Origin: Prevotella sp.
Lineage (GTDB): Bacteria; Bacteroidota; Bacteroidia; Bacteroidales; Bacteroidaceae
NCBI GenBank assembly: GCA_016284895.1
Contig: JAEEPT010000004.1
Location: 1-41,270 of the forward strand
Direction: 5' to 3'
DNA length: 41,270 bases
Position 1 is the stretch's first letter. Each line of letters starts with the position of its first letter. This document shows positions 16,050 to 24,471 of this stretch, piece after piece. The translations under genes and the position numbers were made by a program. The notes beneath the pieces were generated by a model. That model saw nothing but the letters and a program-made list of their open reading frames with translations, was not told the DNA's origin and did not search any database.

Positions 16050-16937
16050 TTACCTGACAACAATCTTTCTGCCATTTCTCACATAAATACCTTTCTGTGG
16101 CAGGCCTATGACAAGCTGACCGCGAAGGTTGTATAGGTGGTTGTCGTCCTGAGAAAGAACATTCCGCTGGCCGATGACAGTTGCCGTGCCAGCCTTGGTA
16201 ACAGTGATTTTTGTGATGGTGTAAGCCTGACCGCGCACGATGATGCCACGATCTGCTATCTCCGTGGCAGTAGTCTCGTCGGCCACGGTGTAGCTGATTA
16301 TGCCCTTGCTGACAGTAGTATTCAGATCCGTCCATTCCCAAGAGTCACCTTTCTTGTAGGTGAGCACATACTGCGGCTCGTCGTAGGTCGTGGTGGTATA
16401 TACACGAATGACATCGTCTTTTTGCAGGCCAGTGAATGTACCTTCAGGTGTTTCAAACTGAGTGCCAGGAGCCACCTCGGTGTTCCAAGAAATGGCTTCG
16501 CAGCCTTCCCACACAGTCTGCTCACCTTCGACGGGCTGCTCAGCCTCACTGTCAATAGTGATCTTCGTAATGGTGTAGGCCTGACCGCGAATGACCAGAC
16601 CGCGATCTGCTATCTCCGTAGCAGTTGTCTCGTCGGCCACAGTGTAGCTGATTACACCCTCGCTGACGTTGATGCTCAGGTCGGTCCATTCCCAAGAGTC
16701 ACCTTTCTTGTAGGTGAGCACATACTGGGGGTCTTCATAGGTCGTGGTGGTGTAAACACGGATAACATTATCCTTCTTCAGACCTGTGAATGTACCTTCA
16801 GGTGTTTCAAACTGAGTACCGGGAGCCACCTCAGTGTTCCAAGAGATGGCCTCATTGCCTTCCCACACGATTCTTTCTTCGGCCTGCACACCCATGAAGG
16901 CAAGCACGGCCAGACAAAGTGTAAAGATTTTCTTCAT
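16050..16937 (-). CDS. Secreted protein with two near-identical modules and sorting-like tail
   Basis: The 295-residue protein starts MKKIFTLCLAVLAFMGVQAE (signal peptide). Residues 23-128 and 141-246 are tandem copies of one module, about 87% alike by eye; both contain 'VWEG.EAISWNTEVAPGTQF', 'ETPEGTFTGL', 'YVLTYKKGDSWEWTDL', 'SYTVADETTATEIADRG' and 'RGQAYTITKIT'. The tail 'LRGQLV..LPQKGIYVRNGR' (271-290), then KIVVR, resembles the type A C-terminal secretion signal. The module pattern (W-x-G start, 'KDNVIRVY' strand, 'RGLVIRGQAYTITKI' end) is shared with proteins at 3629, 5544 and 23257. It has its own operator-bearing promoter. I infer a small secreted or surface glycan-binding protein; no catalytic residues are evident. 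Confidence 0.85.
   Translation of the reverse strand: MKKIFTLCLAVLAFMGVQAEERIVWEGNEAISWNTEVAPGTQFETPEGTFTGLKKDNVIRVYTTTTYEDPQYVLTYKKGDSWEWTDLSINVSEGVISYTVADETTATEIADRGLVIRGQAYTITKITIDSEAEQPVEGEQTVWEGCEAISWNTEVAPGTQFETPEGTFTGLQKDDVIRVYTTTTYDEPQYVLTYKKGDSWEWTDLNTTVSKGIISYTVADETTATEIADRGIIVRGQAYTITKITVTKAGTATVIGQRNVLSQDDNHLYNLRGQLVIGLPQKGIYVRNGRKIVVR
16200..16517 (-). repeat. Module repeat unit 2 of the 16050-16937 gene
   Basis: This 318-bp unit codes residues 141-246 and is a direct repeat of 16554-16871. The near identity at DNA level points to a recent duplication. Confidence 0.9.
16554..16871 (-). repeat. Module repeat unit 1 of the 16050-16937 gene
   Basis: This 318-bp unit codes residues 23-128. 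It differs from unit 2 at about 14 of 106 residues. Confidence 0.9.
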
Positions 16938-16987
16938 AATTGTTCTGTTGTTTTAAAAGAGTTAGTGAATATTTGGTTATACGCCAG

Positions 16988-17043
16988 CAAAAGTAACTAC
17001 AAAAGAAGAGACGGGCTGACTGAATCTTGCCCGTCTCTGACAC
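16988..17043 (-). promoter_or_regulatory. Promoter D with mannan-locus operator, for the 16050-16937 gene
   Basis: Half-sites TGACTG (17017-17022) and TGACAC (17038-17043), 21 bp apart; the -7 box TACTTTTG (16988-16995, minus strand) lies 22 bp from the proximal half. The start codon is at 16937. Confidence 0.8.
17007..17038 (-). terminator. Hairpin ending the SusC-SusD-SGBP transcript, overlapping operator D
   Basis: Arms AGAGACGGGC (17007-17016) and GCCCGTCTCT (17029-17038) form a perfect 10-bp stem with a 12-base loop, followed on the minus strand by TCTTTTG. As at 15992-16027, the proximal half-site begins at the first loop base. Confidence 0.7.
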
Positions 17044-17061
17044 ATTATCATTTTTCGCTCT

Positions 17062-18228
17062 TTATTGTTCTACAATACGGAAATTGGAGAGACAGAAATC
17101 GGCTTCGTAGGCTGCATGAGGCTGGAAGACGATACGTAAGGTCTGCCATTCGCCTGCCTGCTTAATGCCTTTAGTGGCCATCGGAGCGAGAGGCAACGTG
17201 ATGGTCTGCCATTCGCCACGGGTATTGATGCCCTGCCCGTCGGCAGGATTCCAGGCATAGCTGTCCCCCCAGTTGAAGGCAAACTGCAGACCGGTGTCTT
17301 CGGTAAGCGGGAAATTCGGCTGGGTGAGGAGTTCAAACTTGAGGGAGAGATTCTCGACAGGTGATCCGTCGGGAACAGTCTCAACCATATTACGAGAGAG
17401 ATCAATGGTATTCCATGCCCAAGCACCATAGGAACCGGTAAAATGGAGTCCCTTCATGCCGTTCTGCTCTTCTACGATGACACTTACCGAACCGTCGATG
17501 CTGACTTGGGTGTCAGAGAAATCACCATAAAGCAACTTCAACACAGGGCGGAAGGGCAGCGAGGCTGTCATAGCCGTCCCCTCTTGGTCTTGCCAACTGA
17601 ACTGAATATGACTGTCATCGGGTGTTCCCTCGGGAATGGCAAGAAGCATGGAGGTACTTGTGATTTCGGAAGGCACAACCGTTGTTCCGGCAACACTAAC
17701 CGTAGAAGCCCCGCTGTCGAAACCATAGAGATTGAAGTTCTGCCCATAGATGGTTATCTGGCTTCCTACCCGGGCAAACTCGTTTTCCAACCGGCTGACG
17801 GTGAGTTTGGGGAACGGTATGACGAAATCATAAGTCGCAATACCCTGAGACGTGGTGTATTCAATTTTGTTGACATGCTCCATCGACAACGTAGAAGGTA
17901 TGCGGACGATTGCCTGGCTCTTCTGGGTATAGACATCGGAAAGGTTGCACTCCACGGTGTTGAAAGAGATGCGGGAAGGCTGGTTCAGATTGTCGCCAAC
18001 GAGCACCACCATCTGATTCAGCGCACCCTCGGTGATCGGTGTAAGACGAGCCGTGTCGGCCACGTCGTAAACGGCACGGATGACAGGGGCACCTGTGTTG
18101 GAAAGTTGCTCTGCAGGAGTGTAGCCCTCGTTGTAGTTGACGATGTCGTCGCAACTCGTTATTGTCACGGCAAGACCGCAACACACAATACATGCGGCAA
18201 GTTTTTGCTTTATGTTTCTGGTAATCAT
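17062..18228 (-). CDS. Surface glycan-binding lipoprotein with IPT/TIG domains
   Basis: The 388-residue protein starts MITRNIKQKLAACIVCCGLA and has a lipobox 'VTITSCDD', so it is anchored, probably on the cell surface. Two IPT/TIG-like Ig folds follow: one around 'GAPVIRAVYDVADTARLT' to 'IEYTTSQGIATYDFVI', the second from 'KLTVSRLENEFARVGSQITI' with 'YGQNF' near 165. The C-terminal third (from about 'LKLLYGDFSDTQVS') has many Trp residues ('GAWAWNTIDLSR', 'FAFNWGDSYAWNPADGQGI') and is like the glycan-binding end of SGBP-B proteins. The position directly after SusD is the classic SGBP/SusE-like slot. The ATG at 18228 is preferred to a TTG 9 bp earlier. Confidence 0.9.
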   Translation of the reverse strand: MITRNIKQKLAACIVCCGLAVTITSCDDIVNYNEGYTPAEQLSNTGAPVIRAVYDVADTARLTPITEGALNQMVVLVGDNLNQPSRISFNTVECNLSDVYTQKSQAIVRIPSTLSMEHVNKIEYTTSQGIATYDFVIPFPKLTVSRLENEFARVGSQITIYGQNFNLYGFDSGASTVSVAGTTVVPSEITSTSMLLAIPEGTPDDSHIQFSWQDQEGTAMTASLPFRPVLKLLYGDFSDTQVSIDGSVSVIVEEQNGMKGLHFTGSYGAWAWNTIDLSRNMVETVPDGSPVENLSLKFELLTQPNFPLTEDTGLQFAFNWGDSYAWNPADGQGINTRGEWQTITLPLAPMATKGIKQAGEWQTLRIVFQPHAAYEADFCLSNFRIVEQ

Positions 18229-18265
18229 AATTATCAATTTTCAATTATCTGTTTTTCAATTCAAA

Positions 18266-20020
18266 TCAGTTCCATCCGGGATTATTCTCTGTGATGGCCT
18301 TATTAGTATTCAACTCAGGAGCAGGAATCGGGAATAGCAGATTGCGTTCCAGGCGTGACTTCAACACACCTGCATCATCGCTGCCCTCAATTGCATTCAT
18401 CGCTTGCAAATAGATGCCCCAACGGATGAGATCCCAACGACGGTCTGCTTCACAGGCAAACTCCTTGGCCCGTTCCTCAATGACAGCAGACCGAATCTTG
18501 GACTGTGTGTCAAGTGCTGCCGTACCTGAATCACTGGCGAGTGTGGCATTGCTGCGTTGGCGCACCCTGTTCAGATAGTCGATGGCATCGCTGGCACTGC
18601 CCAGCTCGTTCTGTGCTTCGGCATAGACAAGAAGCACATCGGCATAGCGCAGGAAGGGGAAGTTGGCATCGGCATTGTTGATAGCATTGTTAGTCACATC
18701 CATATATTTAGTGGTAAAGGCCAGGCATTGTGCATCTTGCGAATAGTAGTAGCTCACTCCGTCGGCATAGATACCTGAAGGCGCCCCCACATAATTGCCC
18801 AAAAGATCGTAGCCTGTCGCCATGATGCTGTACTCGTTCGTCTGCGGATAGTAGAAACCGCTGTTCGACTCGCGTTGCGTCTTAGCACGCCAACGATGCT
18901 TCACACCCTTGGTGATGCGATAGTCATCATGGTCGAACAGATCGTACCAGTGACGGGTACAGCCTACCCAGCCACCTTCCTGTATGAAATCGCTGCCCTG
19001 CTCGGTCATGTATCCCTCATACTGCGAATGAACGCTTACCTTGTAGGTGGCATCACCGCTGACAGTCTGGAGGGAGAACATAAATTCTGAAGCATTGCAG
19101 TTGGCTTTCTTCCACAACTGATCGTACTGCAGCAACTCATAGCTGCCATAGTGGCCGTCAATGACTTTCTTTGCCCATTCGGCTGCCTTCGCATAAAGAG
19201 CATGGGCATCCATCTGCTCATAGCCTGCCACTGCTGTCTTTTGGAACGTCTTGCTCTGCAGTGGGGCATAGACACGACTGTCACCAGCCCCATCATACGG
19301 CTTACCCGTGCGGACTGTTATCTCCGTGCCGACAGGCATTGCAGCCGCTGCCTGTGTGGCATAGACTTTAGCCAATAATCCTGCTGCTGACCCTGCCGAA
19401 GCATGGCCGGCCTGATAGCGCGTGTCGGTATTCTTGTACATCAAGCCGCAGGCCTCTTCCAGATTTTTGACAATATAATCATAGACGGCAGCCACTGACT
19501 GGCGAGGCTGATTATATTCGCTCGTCTCCTGCTCCGGCTGGATGGGCAGTGGTCCGTAGGCACGTACCATGAGGAAATAGGCAAAGCCACGCAGGAATTT
19601 CAGTTCGCCCACGGCATTGTTCTTACTCTCAACACTGATATTCGACATGGCCTGAATGTGCCGCTCTGCATTGTTGGCACGAGCTATGAGGCCATAGCAG
19701 CCTTTCCATAGTGCATCGGTCACATCACTCTCACCTTGAAAGTTGCCTGCGCCAAAGGTTCCGAAGAGCCAGTCGGGACCGCTGATATAGTCGGCATCGA
19801 ACTCCAGCACACGGGGGAAATATCCCCAACAGAACATGTCGTAGATGAGTTTTGAATAGGTGCCTGTCACCCAGTTGGCAGCAGCCTCTTCGGAGTCGCC
19901 GACACGCTCATCTGTGATAAGCCCCTCAGGATTTTCTTCTATCCAACTGGAACAGGAAGTCACAGCGACTGCAAATGAGCAACATACTGCACAGGCAAAG
20001 ATGATATTTTTGACTTTCAT
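18266..20020 (-). CDS. susD: SusD/RagB-type nutrient-binding outer-membrane lipoprotein
   Basis: The 584-residue protein starts MKVKNIIFACAVCCSFAVAV and has a lipobox 'VTSCSSWIEENPEG', the usual SusD opening. The N-terminal 'WKGCYGLIARANNAERHIQA' and 'AVGELKFLRGFAYFLMVRAY' segments are the TPR-like SusD signature, and 'FLRYADVLLVYAEAQNELG' plus 'YLNRVRQRSN' and 'IRSAVIEERAKEFACEADRR' mark the C-terminal domain, ending 'LLFPIPAPELNTNKAITENN'. It forms the lid of the SusC transporter and binds oligosaccharide. It begins 21 bp after susC; the substrate is inferred to be mannan from neighbours. Confidence 0.96.
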   Translation of the reverse strand: MKVKNIIFACAVCCSFAVAVTSCSSWIEENPEGLITDERVGDSEEAAANWVTGTYSKLIYDMFCWGYFPRVLEFDADYISGPDWLFGTFGAGNFQGESDVTDALWKGCYGLIARANNAERHIQAMSNISVESKNNAVGELKFLRGFAYFLMVRAYGPLPIQPEQETSEYNQPRQSVAAVYDYIVKNLEEACGLMYKNTDTRYQAGHASAGSAAGLLAKVYATQAAAAMPVGTEITVRTGKPYDGAGDSRVYAPLQSKTFQKTAVAGYEQMDAHALYAKAAEWAKKVIDGHYGSYELLQYDQLWKKANCNASEFMFSLQTVSGDATYKVSVHSQYEGYMTEQGSDFIQEGGWVGCTRHWYDLFDHDDYRITKGVKHRWRAKTQRESNSGFYYPQTNEYSIMATGYDLLGNYVGAPSGIYADGVSYYYSQDAQCLAFTTKYMDVTNNAINNADANFPFLRYADVLLVYAEAQNELGSASDAIDYLNRVRQRSNATLASDSGTAALDTQSKIRSAVIEERAKEFACEADRRWDLIRWGIYLQAMNAIEGSDDAGVLKSRLERNLLFPIPAPELNTNKAITENNPGWN

Positions 20021-20041
20021 TGTTATTGCATTTTTATAAGA

Positions 20042-23000
20042 TTAGAATACAAAGTTAACTCCAAAAGCGAAAGAACGCGCAGAAGGATATGAGTAACTGT
20101 CAACTCCGGGACAAGCTGCATTCTGACCACCGGCATTGACATCAGGATCGAACCAAGAGTAGTTGGTGATCGTGAACACATTGTTGGCCGTCAGGGAGAA
20201 GCTAATCTTCTCAATAGCCCTCAGAGGCTTATGCCAGTCGTAGCCAAGGGTGATGTATTTCATCTTCAGATAGGAGCCATTCTCCACATAGCGATTGCTG
20301 GGAAGCCAGGTCCGGGTGTAGCCTGCTGTAGCCTTGGGCCATTCGACGGGCAACCCGTTGGCCACGCGGTCGGCTGTCCACCGGGTGTTAAAGGCATCGA
20401 CAGGTATGTTGCCAATGTTCGACATGGTGACATCCGTCAGGTTATAGTTGAAAATATCGTTGCCTTGTGATCCCTGCAGCATAAAGCTCAGCGAGATGCC
20501 CTTGAAACTGATGTTATGGGTCATAGCGTAAGTGAAGTCGGGATTGGTATTTCCAATAATCGTACGGTCGTCGCTGGTAATCTGACCGTCGTTGTTCAGG
20601 TCGCGATATTTGATTTCGCCCACAAGGCGCAAAGCCTCAGCATCGGAAAGCCCGGCGTATGCCTTATTGGAGCGGACCTCGGCAATGTTGTCGTAATAGC
20701 CGTCTTCCACATAACCGAAAAGTGTGCCGATAGGACAGCCGTTGCGCTGTAAGAACACCTGGTCGGCCTTCGACCATAAGGCTGTGGCATACTGGTCGCC
20801 GTCAAGTCCGCCAATGCGATTGCGATTGAAAGCCATGTTGGCAGAGAAGTTCCACTTCACAGGCGTATCCCTGAACACATCGAACGACAGCGACACTTCC
20901 AGTCCCTGATTGGTCACATTGCCGCTATTGACGAGTTGCTGACTGAAGCCGCTGCTTGAAGGAATGGTGACATTCTGTAGCAGGTCGCGTGTCTTCTTAT
21001 AATAGTAGTCAACGGTCAGCTGCAGTCGGTTGTCCAACCAGCCGAAGTCTATACCAGCATTAAACTGTGCTGTTGTCTCCCACTTCAGGTCTGGGTTCTG
21101 CGGACCACGCCAGTCAATCATTGAGAAGCCACTTGAGAGGGTGCCATTATAGGGATAGTTGGCGGCCTGCAGGACAGCCAGGGTGCGGTAGGCACCGATA
21201 CCCTGATTACCCGTCTCACCGTATGAGACCCTGAACTTCAGATTGGAGAAAAAGTTCAGGTCCTGAATGAACTGTTCGTCAATGGCCCTCCAGGCAAAGG
21301 CACCACTGAGGAAGGTTGCCCACTTCTTGTTTTTCTGGAAAGCCGATGACCCATCGGTACGGACACTGGCCGTAAACAGGTATTTGTCAAGCAAAGCGTA
21401 GTTGACACGCGCAAGAAAGGACTCGAGATTCATCTTCGTCTCAGGGTCGCTCTTCACCACCGGACGGTCTAAGGCCATTGAGATGTCGGCACCCTTTGTC
21501 AGGTCATTGGGGAAGTTGGTGGCTGTCATGCTCATAGACTCGCCACGACCGCTTTCGAAGGTGACACCTGCCACAGCATTCAGCTTATGAACGCCAAACT
21601 GCTTGTCAAAGGTCAGCAGCGACTCGAGGGTCAGACTTCTCCAGGTGTTTGTAGCCTTGCCTGCCTTTCCGTTAACAGGCGATTTGCCCTCTTGTGTCAG
21701 CCGGTCGTAGTAGGTGTTACGGTGTCCGTCATTATAGCCGAGTCCCAGATTTTGACGGAACTTCAACCACGGACAGAATTTCACTTCAGCATAGCTGGAG
21801 GAGAACCACGATATCTGTTTCAGCTGATCCGTAGCACCGTTCACGTAGTTGGCCGGATTGGCTGCCAGCCAGTCGGTGGCATCGGTTTCTTCCTTGACCG
21901 TTGGCGGGAAGATGAGTGCCGAACGGATAATGCCCGTATTTTCTGAGTTGGTGCGCTGGAAGTCGGTTGTGGCATTGGTGAAATGACTGCTGGTGCCAAT
22001 TTCCAGCCACTTTGCAACGTGGCGCGAGATATTGACACTCAGGCCATAGCGCCTGTAGCCCGTGTTTTTGATGATACCGTCTTGCTTGGTGTAGTTGCCT
22101 GAGAAGGCATACCACCCTTGGTCTGAACCGCCACTGACTGAAGCATTGTATTCCTGTTGCCAGCCGGTCCGATAGATTTCATTCTGCCAGTCAGCACCTT
22201 CCACGACATCCACATTGCCGTATTCATCGGTGCGCTGACCGGGATTCAGGAAGTCATCGGGCGAAGGATTGTATTTACCCTGTGTATAGATGAATGAACC
22301 GCCTGTGTAAGGATATTCCCACTCTCCGCGATAAGGATTGCGCTGAGTGCCGTTCTCGTATTTCACTGAATTCTGGCTGGCCTCGTTTTGGTAGAGAGCG
22401 TAGGTGCGGGGATCGAGTGTCTTCACCCGTTTGCCGATATTCTGTACCGTCCATTTCATGCCAGCCTCCACCTTCGGCTTTCCTGTCTGTCCTTTCTTCG
22501 TAGTGATGATGACCACTCCATTGGCACCACGGCTACCGTAGATGGCAGTGGCAGAGGCATCCTTCAGCACTTCGATTTTCTCGATGTCGTTGGGATTAAT
22601 CATCGACAGCGGGGAGGTCTGCTGATTATTACCGCTGTTGGCATCGCTCTGAGGTGTGCTGTTGGGGTCGGTGCCAAAGGGTATGCCATCAACTATATAG
22701 AGTGGCTGACTTGACGTGGTGAATGAGTTGGCGCCTCGCACGGTGATGCTCACTCCGGCACCCGGCGAGCCATCGCTCTGCTGCACCTGCACACCGGCGA
22801 TTTTTCCTTGCAAGCCGTGGGCCACATCGATTGCACCTCCTTTCCGCAGGTCGTCGCCCTTGATTTGGCTGACTGCTCCGGAGAGGTCGCGCTTTTTCAT
22901 CGTTCCGTAACCGACGACCACCACTTCATCCATCACCTTCGAGTCTTCATACAGCGTGATTTCAATCTGTGTCTTGCCTTTCACGTTGACCACTAGTGTC

Positions 23001-23233
23001 TTGTAGCCAATCATTGACACCTGAATGATAAACTTCCCGTCGGGCAGCTGCAACTGGAAATTTCCATCAAGATCACTTACAGTTCTTGCAGTGGTACCAG
23101 GCACTTTCAGTGTGGCACCAATGAGGGGCTCACCCGCCATAGCACCATCCATGACACGCCCTTTCACGAGTGTCTGTGCCTCAAGCCCTATGCTACAAAC
23201 GAGCAAAAGAGCCAGTAGAATCCATTTTCGCAT
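20042..23233 (-). CDS. susC: SusC/RagA-type TonB-dependent outer-membrane transporter
   Basis: The 1063-residue protein has a signal peptide (MRKWILLALLLVCSIGLEAQ), a carboxypeptidase D-regulatory-like domain ('VKGRVMDGAMAGEPLIGATL' near 24-43), a TonB box-like 'DEVVVVGYGTMKKRDLSGAV' (103-122), the plug with 'VTVRGANSF'-like segment and 'PLYIVDGIPFG', 'LKDASATAIYGSRGANGVVI', then the barrel ending in 'ARSFAFGVNFVF' with terminal Phe. This is the SusC form, which takes large oligosaccharides across the outer membrane using TonB energy. It begins 23 bp after the three-module protein at 23257 and is followed by SusD, so all come from promoter A. Confidence 0.97.
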   Translation of the reverse strand: MRKWILLALLLVCSIGLEAQTLVKGRVMDGAMAGEPLIGATLKVPGTTARTVSDLDGNFQLQLPDGKFIIQVSMIGYKTLVVNVKGKTQIEITLYEDSKVMDEVVVVGYGTMKKRDLSGAVSQIKGDDLRKGGAIDVAHGLQGKIAGVQVQQSDGSPGAGVSITVRGANSFTTSSQPLYIVDGIPFGTDPNSTPQSDANSGNNQQTSPLSMINPNDIEKIEVLKDASATAIYGSRGANGVVIITTKKGQTGKPKVEAGMKWTVQNIGKRVKTLDPRTYALYQNEASQNSVKYENGTQRNPYRGEWEYPYTGGSFIYTQGKYNPSPDDFLNPGQRTDEYGNVDVVEGADWQNEIYRTGWQQEYNASVSGGSDQGWYAFSGNYTKQDGIIKNTGYRRYGLSVNISRHVAKWLEIGTSSHFTNATTDFQRTNSENTGIIRSALIFPPTVKEETDATDWLAANPANYVNGATDQLKQISWFSSSYAEVKFCPWLKFRQNLGLGYNDGHRNTYYDRLTQEGKSPVNGKAGKATNTWRSLTLESLLTFDKQFGVHKLNAVAGVTFESGRGESMSMTATNFPNDLTKGADISMALDRPVVKSDPETKMNLESFLARVNYALLDKYLFTASVRTDGSSAFQKNKKWATFLSGAFAWRAIDEQFIQDLNFFSNLKFRVSYGETGNQGIGAYRTLAVLQAANYPYNGTLSSGFSMIDWRGPQNPDLKWETTAQFNAGIDFGWLDNRLQLTVDYYYKKTRDLLQNVTIPSSSGFSQQLVNSGNVTNQGLEVSLSFDVFRDTPVKWNFSANMAFNRNRIGGLDGDQYATALWSKADQVFLQRNGCPIGTLFGYVEDGYYDNIAEVRSNKAYAGLSDAEALRLVGEIKYRDLNNDGQITSDDRTIIGNTNPDFTYAMTHNISFKGISLSFMLQGSQGNDIFNYNLTDVTMSNIGNIPVDAFNTRWTADRVANGLPVEWPKATAGYTRTWLPSNRYVENGSYLKMKYITLGYDWHKPLRAIEKISFSLTANNVFTITNYSWFDPDVNAGGQNAACPGVDSYSYPSARSFAFGVNFVF

Positions 23234-23256
23234 AGTTTTAAGTTTTTATTATGTTG

Positions 23257-24471
23257 TTATTGTGCCGAAATAAGTTCAATACGGGTAAGGGTGAAGCCAA
23301 GTCCTGTGACGACCAGCCCTGATGTCTTTACTTTGTCGAGCGACACTTCGTCAAAAGTAAGAACCACATCATTCCCATCGAGTTTGTACCATGCGGGTTC
23401 CTGCTTTCCACTTATATCATGCCACTTCCCCCTATTCTCACGGAAAGACATTTGCGGCTCATGGCAGTCCTTCAACAGTTCGTAGTGAACGACGATTACA
23501 TCGTTCTCCGTACATTCCTGGAAAGGCTCGGCTGTGAGCCGCAAGTTGCCGCTCCAGTCGTTCGGGAACACCTTCTCGCCATGAAACAGTTCGCCTGGCT
23601 GCAACTTATATTCTTTCGGTGCACGCTGCACATCGGTCAGGTCTTCACTCCGCCGACCTGTGAACGAGACGATGCCCACGCGGTCCAGCCGATAGTCCTT
23701 TCCGCCAATGCGCATGGCAACATTATCGCCTGTACCGGCCAACTGGAGCTTCAGCAGCGGCGCATCGTCACTGATATAATAGGTACACCCATCTGGTCCT
23801 ACAGGTATTCCGTCGGTGGCAGGCTCGAGCACATTCCAAGTGAAATCCATTATCTTTGCCGCTGCACCATCCTTCACGCGCGAAGCATGGAGCACAAGGC
23901 CATCGCCCACCTTCAACGACTTAATGCAACGGGCGGGCAACTCAGCCGAAACGCTCCAGTCGCTCTTCATCTGCTTAGCTGGGCCTCGCCAGACAATGGT
24001 TTCCACAAACTCCTCGCCGGGGGTCAGTGTCACTCGCAGGATTCGATAGTCGTGACCGCCGATAATCACCCCACGTTCGCGAACCTTATTTAAAATCGCG
24101 TCGGTGAGTTTCATGCGGAACGGTCCGCCCACATTGAAGCAACCGTACTCAGCAGCCACGCCTTGCCAGTCTTTCGGGTCTTGGAAGGCACCTTGCGCAG
24201 TGCGCTTGGCCTCGTCGTTATACACCGTGACGATGTCGCCCGCCTTGGCATTTACGAAATGCCGTGCTTCCAACAGGATATTGTCTTTCCATCCAGGACC
24301 AATGGTCTTCGGCCCAAGCAGGATGGTGCGCTCATCAGCCAAAGTGAAGAGTGGAGAACGGAGAATGAAGAATAGCGCACACAGTACTCTCATGCACCAT
24401 GCAAGTGTACTCACATTGATAATTGACTTCAGGTCCATATTCATAGCGGTTGCTCGTTTGTCACTTCTCAT
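23257..24471 (-). CDS. Exported three-module protein between GH26 and SusC (putative glycan-binding)
   Basis: The 404-residue product overlaps the GH26 stop by ATGA (24468-24471), which favours the start at 24471; ATGs at 24444 and 24438 are alternatives that would shorten the N-region before the hydrophobic 'MRVLCALFFILRSPLFTLA' segment. After it come three modules (about 48-148, 158-266, 293-400). Each has an opening block ('ILLGPKTIGPGW', 'IVWRGPAKQMKSDW', 'LFHGEKVFPNDWSGN'), a 'KAGDIVTVY'/'KVGDGLVLHA'/'TENDVIVVHY' strand, and a closing 'G(V/L)(I/V).(G/T)(G/..)..(Y/F)(R/T)(I/L).R(V/I)' strand. This is the same pattern as the secreted proteins at 3629, 5544 and 16050, but there is no sorting-like tail. 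Its place beside SusCD suggests a glycan-binding partner. Function is inferred. Confidence 0.8.
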   Translation of the reverse strand: MRSDKRATAMNMDLKSIINVSTLAWCMRVLCALFFILRSPLFTLADERTILLGPKTIGPGWKDNILLEARHFVNAKAGDIVTVYNDEAKRTAQGAFQDPKDWQGVAAEYGCFNVGGPFRMKLTDAILNKVRERGVIIGGHDYRILRVTLTPGEEFVETIVWRGPAKQMKSDWSVSAELPARCIKSLKVGDGLVLHASRVKDGAAAKIMDFTWNVLEPATDGIPVGPDGCTYYISDDAPLLKLQLAGTGDNVAMRIGGKDYRLDRVGIVSFTGRRSEDLTDVQRAPKEYKLQPGELFHGEKVFPNDWSGNLRLTAEPFQECTENDVIVVHYELLKDCHEPQMSFRENRGKWHDISGKQEPAWYKLDGNDVVLTFDEVSLDKVKTSGLVVTGLGFTLTRIELISAQ

